Positions 50,211 through 58,051 of a stretch of 64,000 nucleotides of DNA are shown here, piece after piece. A program made the translations under genes and the position numbers. Under the pieces are notes generated by a model. That model was not told the DNA's origin. It saw only the letters and a list, made by a program, of their open reading frames with translations, and did not search any database. How positions within the stretch are numbered: the stretch's first letter is position 1; the number at the start of each line of letters is the position of its first letter. The DNA comes from Streptomyces fuscichromogenes (GTDB taxonomy: Bacteria > Actinomycetota > Actinomycetes > Streptomycetales > Streptomycetaceae): the NCBI RefSeq assembly GCF_014645815.1, contig NZ_BMML01000010.1:186001-250000 (forward strand). The letters run 5' to 3'.

Positions 50211-50969
50211 TTACTCGACGTCGCCGCCGGATTCCTCGGCCCCCTCGGCCTCGGCGGCCGTGGCCGCGCCGCCCGCCTCCAGCAGCCGGCCCAGCTGCGG
50301 GCCGACGATCCGCTTGAACTTGCGCTGCTGGGGACGCGTGCGGTCCAGCACCGCGACCTCCAGGCGCTCGGCGGGAATCTCCCGCTGCGTGCCGTTCGAC
50401 TCCCGCGACAGAGCCGTGACGGCCAGCTTCAGGGCCTCCGCGAGGGTCATCCCGTCCCGGTGCTCACGGTCCAGATAGGTGCTGATCTGCTCCGCGTTGC
50501 CGCCGACCGCGACCGAACCGTGCTCGTCCACGATCGAGCCGTCGTGCGGCAACCGGTAGATCTGGTCACCCTCCGGGGTCTCCCCCACCTCGGCAACGAC
50601 CAGCTCCACCTCGTACGGCTTCTCCGCCGCCGACGAGAAGATCGTGCCCAGCGTCTGCGCGTACACGTTCGCCAGACCACGGGCCGTCACATCGGCACGG
50701 TCATAGGTGTAACCACGCATGTCGGCGTAGCGCACCCCGCCGATCCGCAGGTTCTCGTACTCGTTGTACTTGCCGGCGGCCGCGAAACCGATCCGGTCGT
50801 AGATCTCGCTGAACTTGTGCAGCGCGCGGGACGGGTTCTCGCCGACGAACACGATGCCGTCGGCGAACTGGAGCACGACCAGGCTGCGACCACGCGCGAT
50901 GCCCTTGCGGGCGTACTCGGCACGGTCCGCCATGGCCTGCTGAGGTGAGACATAGAACGGCGTCGACAC
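50211..50969 (-). CDS. prcA: 20S proteasome alpha subunit PrcA
   Basis: 252 residues, GTG start at 50969 with GGAAGGGG upstream. The N-terminal alpha-subunit extension (YVSPQQAMADRAEYARKGIA) forms the gate, and YENLRIGGVRYADMRGYTYD and VAEVGETPEGDQIYRL are typical. The C-terminus is acidic (EAEGAEESGGDVE). It forms the outer rings that receive substrates from the ARC ATPase. It is 69 bp downstream of prcB and is the last gene of the cluster, closed by a strong terminator. Confidence 0.97.
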   Translation of the reverse strand: MSTPFYVSPQQAMADRAEYARKGIARGRSLVVLQFADGIVFVGENPSRALHKFSEIYDRIGFAAAGKYNEYENLRIGGVRYADMRGYTYDRADVTARGLANVYAQTLGTIFSSAAEKPYEVELVVAEVGETPEGDQIYRLPHDGSIVDEHGSVAVGGNAEQISTYLDREHRDGMTLAEALKLAVTALSRESNGTQREIPAERLEVAVLDRTRPQQRKFKRIVGPQLGRLLEAGGAATAAEAEGAEESGGDVE

Positions 50970-51038
50970 CGGTATCCGTCCCCTTCCTTAGGGTTCCGTC
51001 GAAGTCACTGGGATCACCTTGACAAGAGCGCCGACGCG

Positions 51039-51884
51039 CTAGAGCAGCGCCGCGCGCGGGCCGTCCGGCTCCTCCAGCCGGCGCGCCAGCACCGCACGGG
51101 CGAGCTCGGCGGACTCGTCGTCGGTGAGACGGCGGAACCCGTCCTCGGTGATCACGGTGATGATCGGGTAGATCCGGCGGGCGACATCGGGACCACCGGT
51201 CGCCGAGTCGTCGTCGGCCGCGTCGTACAGAGCCTGCACCACCAGTGTGGTCGCCTGCTCCTCGGTCAGGTCGTCACGGAACAGCTTCTTCATCGCACCG
51301 CGCGCGAAGATCGAGCCGGAGCCCGTCGCGGAGAAGTTGTGCTCCTCGGAACGACCGCCCGTCACGTCGTACGAGAAGATCCGCCCCTTGGCGCGGTCCA
51401 CGTCGAACCCGGCGAACAACGGCACGACCGCCAGCCCCTGCATGGCCATACCGAGGTTGGACCGGATCATCGTCGACAGCCGGTTCGCCTTGCCCTCCAG
51501 CGACAGCTGGGCGCCCTCGACCTTCTCGAAGTGCTCCAGCTCCAGCTGGAAGAGCTTCACCATCTCCACGGCGAGACCGGCGGTGCCGGCGATACCGACG
51601 GCCGAGTACTCGTCGGTCGGGAACACCTTCTCGATGTCCCGCTGGGCGATCACATTGCCCATCGTGGCCCGGCGGTCACCGGCAAGCACGACCCCTCCGG
51701 GGAAGGTCACCGCCACGATCGTCGTCCCGTGCGGCGCCTCGATCACGCCCTGCGTGGGCGGCAACTGCCGCCTGCCGGGCAGCATCTCCGGCTGGTGGTC
51801 GGCAAGAAAGTCCATGAACGAAGAGGACCCAGGCGTCAGGAAGGCAGCCGGTAGACGCCCGGTGCTACGAGTGTTGGCTTCCAC
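51039..51884 (-). CDS. prcB: 20S proteasome beta subunit PrcB
   Basis: 281 residues from the GTG at 51884 (GGAAGGA seven bases upstream). A 53-residue propeptide ends in APHG before the catalytic Thr54 of the mature subunit (TTIVAVTFPGGVVLAGDRRA); Asp and Lys partners are conserved (DRRATMG). It is the proteolytic inner ring. The first 49 bp overlap the end of the HNH endonuclease gene in another frame, so prcB translation may depend on that gene's reading. prcA follows after 69 bp. Confidence 0.97.
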   Translation of the reverse strand: MEANTRSTGRLPAAFLTPGSSSFMDFLADHQPEMLPGRRQLPPTQGVIEAPHGTTIVAVTFPGGVVLAGDRRATMGNVIAQRDIEKVFPTDEYSAVGIAGTAGLAVEMVKLFQLELEHFEKVEGAQLSLEGKANRLSTMIRSNLGMAMQGLAVVPLFAGFDVDRAKGRIFSYDVTGGRSEEHNFSATGSGSIFARGAMKKLFRDDLTEEQATTLVVQALYDAADDDSATGGPDVARRIYPIITVITEDGFRRLTDDESAELARAVLARRLEEPDGPRAALL

Positions 51885-52423
51885 GCGTTTCCTTCCAGGT
51901 AGTCGGCAGCTCGGTTGATCGTCTCGGGATTGTCCCTCAACAGACCGATGGCCGAATTGCAGTTGAAGCACAGTACGCCTCGGACCCTACCCGTCTTATG
52001 GCAGTGATCCACGTGCACGGCGGGGGCGGATTGACAGATACAGCAGACGCCGCCTTGGGAGGCGATCAACTCGTCGCGTTCGGCTTCGTTGAGCCCGTAA
52101 CTGCGTCGAAGATGCTCTGCAGGCGCCATCGCCGCCCTACAGGCCTTACAGCGACTGGCAAGGCCATCGCCCTTTCGGTGCCACTCACTGTGCGGTTTCA
52201 CTTCACCGCACCCACGGCAACGCTTGTGTCCCTCAGGCACGCGTGTGACGCTCGGCTGTTCCGGGGCTGGGCAGTGGTAGCTAGTCCCGCAGCCCCGACA
52301 ATGGCGCTGCAACCCATCCAGATTCGACCGCTTGCGATCAAACGCTGCGTGCGGCTTATGCTCCCCACACCGCACGCAGCGCTTAACTCCTTCTTGACTT
52401 GCCACCCCTAGCGCCCCCGCCAC
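51836..52423 (-). CDS. HNH/endonuclease VII-type nuclease with two zinc-finger repeats, inserted between pup and prcB
   Basis: 195 residues, GTG start at 52423 (a GTG at 52405 is possible). Two N-terminal repeats, KRCVRCGEHKP...HCRGC and KRCRGCGEVKP...RCKAC (Cys16/19/42/45 and 69/72/92/95), precede a recombination endonuclease VII core: CCICQSAPAVHVDHCHKTGR and LCFNCNSAIGLLRDNPETI. This architecture is common in phage and homing-type HNH nucleases. GC is lower than in the neighbours (39/60 at 52081-52140 and 36/60 at 52321-52380). The gene starts 14 bp after the pup stop and overlaps prcB by 49 bp. Its role, if any, in the proteasome system is unknown. Confidence 0.85.
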   Translation of the reverse strand: MAGALGVASQEGVKRCVRCGEHKPHAAFDRKRSNLDGLQRHCRGCGTSYHCPAPEQPSVTRVPEGHKRCRGCGEVKPHSEWHRKGDGLASRCKACRAAMAPAEHLRRSYGLNEAERDELIASQGGVCCICQSAPAVHVDHCHKTGRVRGVLCFNCNSAIGLLRDNPETINRAADYLEGNAWKPTLVAPGVYRLPS

Positions 52424-52437
52424 CTTCGATTCGAAGG

Positions 52438-52656
52438 CTACTCGCCGCCCTTCTGAACGAATGAGCGCACGAAGTCCTCTGCGTTCTCCTCGAGTACATC
52501 GTCAATTTCGTCAAGAACCGAGTCGACGTCGTCGCTCAGCTTCTCGTGCCGCTCCTTGAGGTCCTCCGAGGCCTGCGACTCGGCCGCCTGCTCCTCGGTC
52601 TCCTCCGTGGAGCGCGTGGCCTTCTGCTGTCCGCCGCCGGTGTCCTTGGTTGCCAT
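52438..52656 (-). CDS. pup: Prokaryotic ubiquitin-like protein Pup
   Basis: 72 residues from the ATG at 52656. It begins MATKDTGGGQQKATRS and has the acidic coiled-coil region (ASEDLKERHEKLSDDVDSVL to ENAEDFVRSF) that binds the ARC ATPase, then QKGGE at the C-terminus. Because the last residue is already glutamate, no deamidation by Dop is needed before ligation by PafA. It is separated from dop by 189 bp containing a hairpin and probably has its own promoter. The HNH gene follows after 14 bp. Confidence 0.97.
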   Translation of the reverse strand: MATKDTGGGQQKATRSTEETEEQAAESQASEDLKERHEKLSDDVDSVLDEIDDVLEENAEDFVRSFVQKGGE

Positions 52657-52795
52657 AACCTTCACCCCGCTCAGTTCGCCCGTCATGGGTCGACAGGTCG
52701 GCTTCCTGCCGATCGGTGATGATCAGACCCTACAAGCCGGGTCCGACATCGGCCCCGCAGTTTCTCCAACGTACGGGGGCCACCTCGATGATTCC

Positions 52796-52826
52796 CGGGC
52801 GCCGGGGTTTTGACCCCGGTCGCCCG
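52796..52826 (-). terminator. Hairpin between dop and pup
   Basis: CGGGCG-C-CGGGGT pairs with ACCCCG-GT-CGCCCG (52796-52826) around TTTG, one small bulge. It lies 20 bp after the dop stop on the minus strand and would reduce read-through from dop into pup. Confidence 0.65.
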
Positions 52827-52845
52827 GTGCGCTCCGGATCCCCGT

Positions 52846-54357
52846 TCAGCCCCCGGAGAGGACCCTGACCAGGTCTTCTGCGGTGCGGCAGCGGTCCAGG
52901 AGCTCCTTGACGTGATTTCGCGTTCCGCGTAGCGGTTCCAGGGTTGGGACGCGCTGGAGACTGTCGCGGCCCGGCAGGTCGAAGATGACCGAGTCCCAGC
53001 TCGCCGCGGCGACGTCGTCGGCGTACTGCTCCAGGCAGCGGCCGCGGAAGTACGCCCGGGTGTCCTCGGGCGGGCTGGTACGGGCCCGTTCCACGTCGGC
53101 CTCGTCCAGGAGCCGCTTCATGCGCCCGCGGGCCGCGAGACGGTTGTAGAGGCCCTTCTCGGCCCGCACGTCGGCGTACTGGAGGTCCAGGAGGTGCAGC
53201 TTGGCGGCGTCCCAGTCGAGGCCGTCACGGCGCCGGTAGCCCTCCATGAGCTCCAGCTTGGCGACCCAGTCGAGCTCCCCGGAGAGGCTCATCGGGTCGT
53301 GTTCCAGGCGGTTGAGGGTGTCCTCCCAGCGGGCGAGGACGTCCTTGGTCTGGTCGTCGGCGTCGGCGCCGTAGCGCTCCTCCACGTACTTGCGCGACAG
53401 CTCGTAGTACTCCATCTGGAGCTGGACCGCGGTGAGGGTGCGTCCGCTGCGGAGGGTGACCAGCCTCTTGAGCGTCGGGTCGTGGGAGACCTGGTGCAGC
53501 GTCCGTACCGGCTGGTCGACGGCGAGGTCCACGGCGATGAAGCCGTCCTCGATCATGGACAGCACCAGGGCCGTGGTGCCCAGCTTCAGGTAGGTCGAGA
53601 TCTCGGAGAGGTTCGCGTCGCCGATGATCACGTGCAGGCGGCGGTATTTCTCCGCGTCCGCGTGGGGTTCGTCGCGGGTGTTGATGATGGGCCGCTTGAG
53701 GGTCGTCTCGAGGCCGACCTCGACCTCGAAGTAGTCCGCGCGCTGGCTGAGCTGGAAGCCGTGCTCGTGGCCGTCCTGGCCGATGCCGACCCGGCCGGCG
53801 CCGGTGACGACCTGGCGGGAGACGAAGAACGGGGTGAGGTGGCGCACGATGTCCGAGAAGGGGGTCTCCCGCTTCATCAGGTAGTTCTCGTGCGTGCCGT
53901 AGGAGGCGCCCTTGTTGTCGGTGTTGTTCTTGTAGAGGTGGATGGGCTGGGCGCCGGGGAGCTGGGCGGCCCGTTCGGCGGCCTCGGCCATGATGCGCTC
54001 GCCGGCCTTGTCCCACAGGACGGCGTCGCGGGGGTTGGTGACCTCGGGAGCGCTGTACTCGGGGTGCGCGTGGTCGACGTAGAGGCGTGCGCCGTTGGTG
54101 AGGATCACGTTGGCGAGGCCGATGTCCTCGTCGGTGAGCTGGCTGGCGTCGGCGGCCTCCCGTGCGAGGTCGAAGCCCCGGGCGTCCCGCAGCGGGTTCT
54201 CCTCCTCGAAGTCCCAGCGGGCCCGGCGGGCCCGGTGCATCGCCGCCGCGTAGGCGTTGACGATCTGGGACGAGGTGAGCATGGCATTGGCGTTGGGGTG
54301 GCCGGGGACGGAGATCCCGTACTCCGTCTCGATGCCCATTACTCGCCGTACGGTCAT
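52846..54357 (-). CDS. dop: Depupylase/Pup deamidase Dop
   Basis: 503 residues from the ATG at 54357 (AAGGAGG five bases upstream). VMGIETEYGIS carries Glu10, and RLYVDHAHPEYSAPE the catalytic Asp95. Between them is the extended Dop loop (about 44-68, RRARWDFEEENPLRDARGFD), which PafA lacks. RPIINTRDEPHADAEKYRRL is shared with PafA. It removes Pup from conjugates; the deamidase step is not needed here because Pup ends in Glu. It lies 244 bp after arc, with a terminator between, so it probably has its own promoter. Confidence 0.96.
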   Translation of the reverse strand: MTVRRVMGIETEYGISVPGHPNANAMLTSSQIVNAYAAAMHRARRARWDFEEENPLRDARGFDLAREAADASQLTDEDIGLANVILTNGARLYVDHAHPEYSAPEVTNPRDAVLWDKAGERIMAEAAERAAQLPGAQPIHLYKNNTDNKGASYGTHENYLMKRETPFSDIVRHLTPFFVSRQVVTGAGRVGIGQDGHEHGFQLSQRADYFEVEVGLETTLKRPIINTRDEPHADAEKYRRLHVIIGDANLSEISTYLKLGTTALVLSMIEDGFIAVDLAVDQPVRTLHQVSHDPTLKRLVTLRSGRTLTAVQLQMEYYELSRKYVEERYGADADDQTKDVLARWEDTLNRLEHDPMSLSGELDWVAKLELMEGYRRRDGLDWDAAKLHLLDLQYADVRAEKGLYNRLAARGRMKRLLDEADVERARTSPPEDTRAYFRGRCLEQYADDVAAASWDSVIFDLPGRDSLQRVPTLEPLRGTRNHVKELLDRCRTAEDLVRVLSGG

Positions 54358-54557
54358 GCGGCCCTCCTTGCCCGGCGGAGCCCTCGGTCGTGGGCTGCGC
54401 TCGCGTACCGCTGGCGCTCCGGTGCGTGTGCGGTGCCCGTCCCCGCACTGCGCGACTCGGCGGTAGGAAAGAGCCTAGAACGCCTCTGCGCCGGTGGGGA
54501 GATCATTTGCGTCATTGCCCTGCTCGCCTCGGTTCCGGTTCTGGCCGGAAAAACAGT

Positions 54558-54592
54558 CGGCTGCGGGTACCCGGTGAGGGCACCCGCAGCCG
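54558..54592 (-). terminator. Terminator downstream of arc
   Basis: CGGCTGCGGGT (54558-54568) and ACCCGCAGCCG (54582-54592) pair perfectly with a 13-base loop, 9 bp after the arc stop. Confidence 0.75.
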
Positions 54593-54601
54593 CCCTGCGT
54601 T

Positions 54602-56368
54602 TTACAGGTACTGTCCGGTGTTCGCCACCGTGTCGATGGAGCGTCCGGTGTCCGCGCCCTGCTTTCCGGTGATGAGGGTACGGATGTACACGATCCGCTC
54701 GCCCTTCTTTCCGGAGATCCGGGCCCAGTCGTCGGGGTTGGTGGTGTTGGGCAGGTCCTCGTTCTCCTTGAACTCGTCCACGCAGGCCTGGAGGAGGTGG
54801 GAGACGCGGAGACCCTTCGAGTTGTGGTCGAGGAAGTCCTTGATCGCCATCTTCTTGGCGCGGCCGACGATGTTCTCGATCATCGCGCCGGAGTTGAAGT
54901 CCTTGAAGTAGAGGACTTCCTTGTCGCCGTTGGCGTAGGTGACTTCCAGGAAGCGGTTTTCCTCGGATTCGGCGTACATGTGTTCCACGGCCGTCTGGAT
55001 CATGCTTTCGACCGTGACCGACTTGCTGCCGCCGTGCTCACCGAGGTCGTCGGCGTGCAGCGGGAGGCGTTCCGTGAGGTACTTGCCGAAGATGTCCTTG
55101 GCCGCCTCGGCGTCCGGACGCTCGATCTTGATCTTCACGTCGAGACGGCCGGGGCGCAGGATGGCCGGGTCGATCATGTCCTCGCGGTTGGAGGCGCCGA
55201 TGACGACCACGTTCTGAAGGCCTTCGACACCGTCGATCTCGGCGAGCAGCTGGGGGACGATGGTGTTCTCCACGTCCGAGCTGACACCGGAGCCACGGGT
55301 CCGGAAGAGGGACTCCATCTCGTCGAAGAAGACGATGACCGGGGTGCCCTCGCTGGCCTTCTCCCGCGCGCGCTGGAAGACCAGGCGGATCTGCCGCTCG
55401 GTCTCACCGACGTACTTGTTCAGGAGCTCGGGGCCCTTGATGTTGAGGAAGAAGCTCTTGCCCTGGGCCTGGCCGGTGACCTCGGCGACCTTCTTGGCCA
55501 GCGAGTTGGCGACGGCCTTGGCGATGAGCGTCTTTCCGCATCCGGGGGGTCCGTAGAGCAGCACACCCTTGGGCGGGCGCAGTTCGTGCTCCTTGAACAG
55601 GTCCGGGTAGAGGTAGGGCAGCTCGACCGCGTCGCGGATGGCCTCGATCTGGCCGCCGAGACCACCGATCTGCTCGTAGCCGATGTCGGGGACCTCTTCG
55701 AGGACGAGCTCCTCGACCTCGCTCTTCGGAACGATCTCGTAGACGTAGCCGGAACGGGGTTCGAGCAGCAGGGCGTCGCCGGGACGGATGGTGACGTCCA
55801 GCAGCGGCTCGGCGAGCCGCACCACCCGCTCCTCGTCGGTGTGCCCCAGCACGAGGGCGCGCTCGCCGTCCTCCAGGATCTCCTTGAGGGTGACGATGTC
55901 GCCGACGCGCTCGTACTCCATGGCCTCGACCACGTTGAGCGCTTCGTTGAGCATGACTTCCTGGCCGCGCCTGAGGTCGTCCAGGTCAACGCTCGGGCTG
56001 ACGTTCACCCGCAGTTTGCGGCCGCCGGTGAAGATGTCAGCGGTGCCGTCCTCGTTCGCCGTGAGGAAGACACCGAAGCCGGCCGGCGGCTGTGCGAGTC
56101 GGTCGACCTCCTCCTTGAGGGCCACGATCTGGTCGCGGGCCTCACGGAGGGTGTTCGCGAGTCGCTCGTTCTGGGCGGACACGCCGGCCAGGTTCGTCTG
56201 TAGCTCGACGATCCGCTCTTCGAGAATCCTCGTGTGTCGCGGAGAGTCGGCGAGCTTGCGTCGCAGGACGGCGATCTCCTGCTCAAGATAGGCGATCTGC
56301 TCGGACGGGTCGTCGGACCCTCGTCCCGGGCGGATGCCGCGGTTCATGTCGTCGTCGTGGGCTGCCAC
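54602..56368 (-). CDS. arc: Proteasome-associated AAA ATPase ARC/Mpa
   Basis: 588 residues from the GTG at 56368 (GGAGGTGAGG upstream); a start six codons earlier is less likely. N-terminal coiled coil (about 20-95) for binding Pup, OB-fold interdomain (about 96-225), then the AAA module with Walker A GPPGCGKT (273-280), Walker B VIVFFDE (349-350 as DE) and a sensor region (RPGRLDVKIKIERPD). The C-terminal GQYL is the tail that opens the proteasome gate. It unfolds pupylated proteins and feeds them to the 20S core. Confidence 0.97.
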   Translation of the reverse strand: MAAHDDDMNRGIRPGRGSDDPSEQIAYLEQEIAVLRRKLADSPRHTRILEERIVELQTNLAGVSAQNERLANTLREARDQIVALKEEVDRLAQPPAGFGVFLTANEDGTADIFTGGRKLRVNVSPSVDLDDLRRGQEVMLNEALNVVEAMEYERVGDIVTLKEILEDGERALVLGHTDEERVVRLAEPLLDVTIRPGDALLLEPRSGYVYEIVPKSEVEELVLEEVPDIGYEQIGGLGGQIEAIRDAVELPYLYPDLFKEHELRPPKGVLLYGPPGCGKTLIAKAVANSLAKKVAEVTGQAQGKSFFLNIKGPELLNKYVGETERQIRLVFQRAREKASEGTPVIVFFDEMESLFRTRGSGVSSDVENTIVPQLLAEIDGVEGLQNVVVIGASNREDMIDPAILRPGRLDVKIKIERPDAEAAKDIFGKYLTERLPLHADDLGEHGGSKSVTVESMIQTAVEHMYAESEENRFLEVTYANGDKEVLYFKDFNSGAMIENIVGRAKKMAIKDFLDHNSKGLRVSHLLQACVDEFKENEDLPNTTNPDDWARISGKKGERIVYIRTLITGKQGADTGRSIDTVANTGQYL

Positions 56369-56894
56369 GGTCCTCACCTCCTCCAAGGGGAGCTGGACGC
56401 TTCCAGACCCTACCTGGGTGGGTGTCGATTGAAACCCCTAGATCACAAAGACTGTCAAGGTGTGTCGTCGGTCACCCATCGCGTTCTCCCTCGTGCCGGG
56501 TGGATACCCACTCAACGCGATGAAGAAGCCGCGTGTTCCGGGCCCGGAGTGGTCAAAACCCTTCGTGACTGACCGGAGTTGTCCGCTCCGATGCCGGTTC
56601 AGGTGTTGTGCCCCGGTGATGGATTTCTTACACAGAGCGACCGGTCGGATGTGGTACGTGTTCGCGGAGGCGGGTCGCCGGTTGGCTGAAGTCGATCGAT
56701 CCGGTGGCCGGACGCCGCCGTCCCGTGCGGCGGAACGCGCCGTGCGCGCGGGCGCGGAACGCTACGGAGAGCGCTCCGGGAGGGTGCGCGGGCGGCCATG
56801 GGCCGGAGGTAGGGTCGAGGGCGTTCAACACCCGCCGGGGCGGGACCGGGTGACCCCCGGGTCCTGCGGTCCGGCGCTTTCGACGGCAGGAGAG
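56369..56894. other. Intergenic region between divergent arc and ferredoxin genes
   Basis: About 525 bp without a convincing gene. It must hold both promoters. On the minus strand a TAGGGT (56407-56412) resembles a -10 element 38 bp before the arc start and TTGACA (56453-56458) lies farther upstream, but their spacing is too large for one promoter. The open plus-strand frame through the region is an extension of the ferredoxin frame with poor coding character. Confidence 0.4.
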
Positions 56895-57200
56895 ATGACC
56901 GTGCAGCAGGAGGCCCTGGCCGACGGTGACGCGCTCGAGGTCTGGATCGACCAGGATCTGTGTACGGGGGACGGGATCTGCGCCCAGTACGCCCCGGAGG
57001 TGTTCGAGCTGGACATCGACGGCCTGGCCTATGTGAAGGGCTCGGACGACGAGCTGCTCGTGGCGAAGGGCGCGACGGTGCCGGTGCCGCTGCCGCTGCT
57101 CACGGACGTGGTGGACTCGGCGCGGGAGTGTCCGGGCGAGTGCATCCATGTGCGCCGGGTCGCGGACCGTGTCGAGGTGTACGGGCCGGACGCGGAGTGA
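56895..57200 (+). CDS. Small iron-sulfur ferredoxin
   Basis: 101 residues from the ATG at 56895 (AGGAG upstream). DLCTGDGICAQYAPEVFELD supplies two cysteines (Cys23, Cys29) with Asp/Gly in place of the middle one, and ARECPGECIHV supplies Cys79 followed by proline. This CxxxxxC...CP pattern suggests a 3Fe-4S cluster, as in ferredoxins that deliver electrons to Streptomyces P450s. An extra Cys83 might allow a 4Fe-4S form. No P450 or reductase is adjacent, so the partner is unknown. Confidence 0.85.
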   Translation: MTVQQEALADGDALEVWIDQDLCTGDGICAQYAPEVFELDIDGLAYVKGSDDELLVAKGATVPVPLPLLTDVVDSARECPGECIHVRRVADRVEVYGPDAE

Positions 57201-57255
57201 CTTTCCGGCCACTCCGCGTGGCGTCGGCGCCCGGCCCGCCGGGCCGGTCCGGCTG

Positions 57256-57837
57256 TCAGACGCTGTGGGCGGCCGCGGGGGTGGAGCGGACGAACGCGTG
57301 GCCGTTCCACTGCCACTTGGCGCTGGACTTCAGGTCCGGGCAGCAACTGGGCACATTGTCCGAGGAATAGCCGAGCATGGTGGCGGTGACCGTCTTCCCG
57401 GCGACGGCGAAGTCGGTCACCGTGAGCCGCTCCTTGGGATCGACCAGGGTGGCGACGACGCGCGGGCTGGTGGCGCCGGCGGCCTGGGTGAGGACGTAGA
57501 CGCCGTCGGGCGGGGTGCCCATGGCCGAATCGCAGTGGACCACCGCCACGGTCTCCGGCCTGCCGTCGCCGTCGAGGTCACCGGTGGCCTTCTTCACGAC
57601 CAGTTCCTTGACGGGTCCACAGTCGAGAGGGAAGTCCACGCCGGCGGTACTGGGCGGCGCGGCGGCCACGGGGGCGGACTTCGTCTCGGTCCCGGCAGCG
57701 GGCTGGGCGGCTCTGGCCGAGCCCGGCTGGAAGAGGGACGACAGAGCGACGACGCCGGCCACGGCAGCGGCGGTGGCCAGCCAGTGCATGGGGCGGGTGT
57801 CGGTGTGAGCGAGCTCCGGGACCACGGATTGCTGCAC
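57256..57837 (-). CDS. Membrane-anchored or secreted protein with an FG-GAP/VCBS-like segment
   Basis: 193 residues from a GTG at 57837. One N-terminal membrane segment (about 22-40, HWLATAAAVAGVVALSSLF) with an Ala/Pro linker, so the rest lies outside. The core has ATGDLDGDGRPETVAVVHC, a calcium-binding-loop-like DLDGDGRPE as found in FG-GAP/VCBS repeats, then YVLTQAAGATSPRVVATLVD. The four cysteines (DCGPV, VHCDS, SCCPD) may form disulfides. The function is unknown. It is downstream of trmI on the same strand but behind a very strong hairpin. Confidence 0.75.
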   Translation of the reverse strand: MQQSVVPELAHTDTRPMHWLATAAAVAGVVALSSLFQPGSARAAQPAAGTETKSAPVAAAPPSTAGVDFPLDCGPVKELVVKKATGDLDGDGRPETVAVVHCDSAMGTPPDGVYVLTQAAGATSPRVVATLVDPKERLTVTDFAVAGKTVTATMLGYSSDNVPSCCPDLKSSAKWQWNGHAFVRSTPAAAHSV

Positions 57838-57960
57838 TAGGAGTGTCTCCTGTGAGGCCTGTGCCGGTGGGGGTGGCCTGCATCGTGCCACACGTCACAG
57901 CGGGGAGGGAACGGCGGGGTGGGCTTTCGCGGGCGGTGGGTTCCGCGGTCCTGTGCTGGT

Positions 57961-58032
57961 GTCAACGTGCGAGCGCCGCGGCCGAGTTCCGGTGAGGTCC
58001 CGGGAACTCGGCCACGGCGCTCGCACGTTGAC
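57961..58032 (-). terminator. Very long inverted repeat downstream of trmI
   Basis: Two 30-bp arms (57961-57990 and 58003-58032) match at 29 of 30 positions around a 12-base loop; the left arm begins GTCAACGTGCGAGCGCCGCG. It starts 20 bp after the trmI stop and lies 124 bp before the next gene, so it should end the trmI transcript. Confidence 0.8.
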
Positions 58033-58051
58033 GGGGCGGCGGGGGGCTGAC

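Noticed and set aside
56460..56894. Extended N-terminal domain of the ferredoxin
   Set aside because: The upstream frame has weak codon bias and no motif, whereas the ATG at 56895 has a good AGGAG site and gives the usual ferredoxin size.
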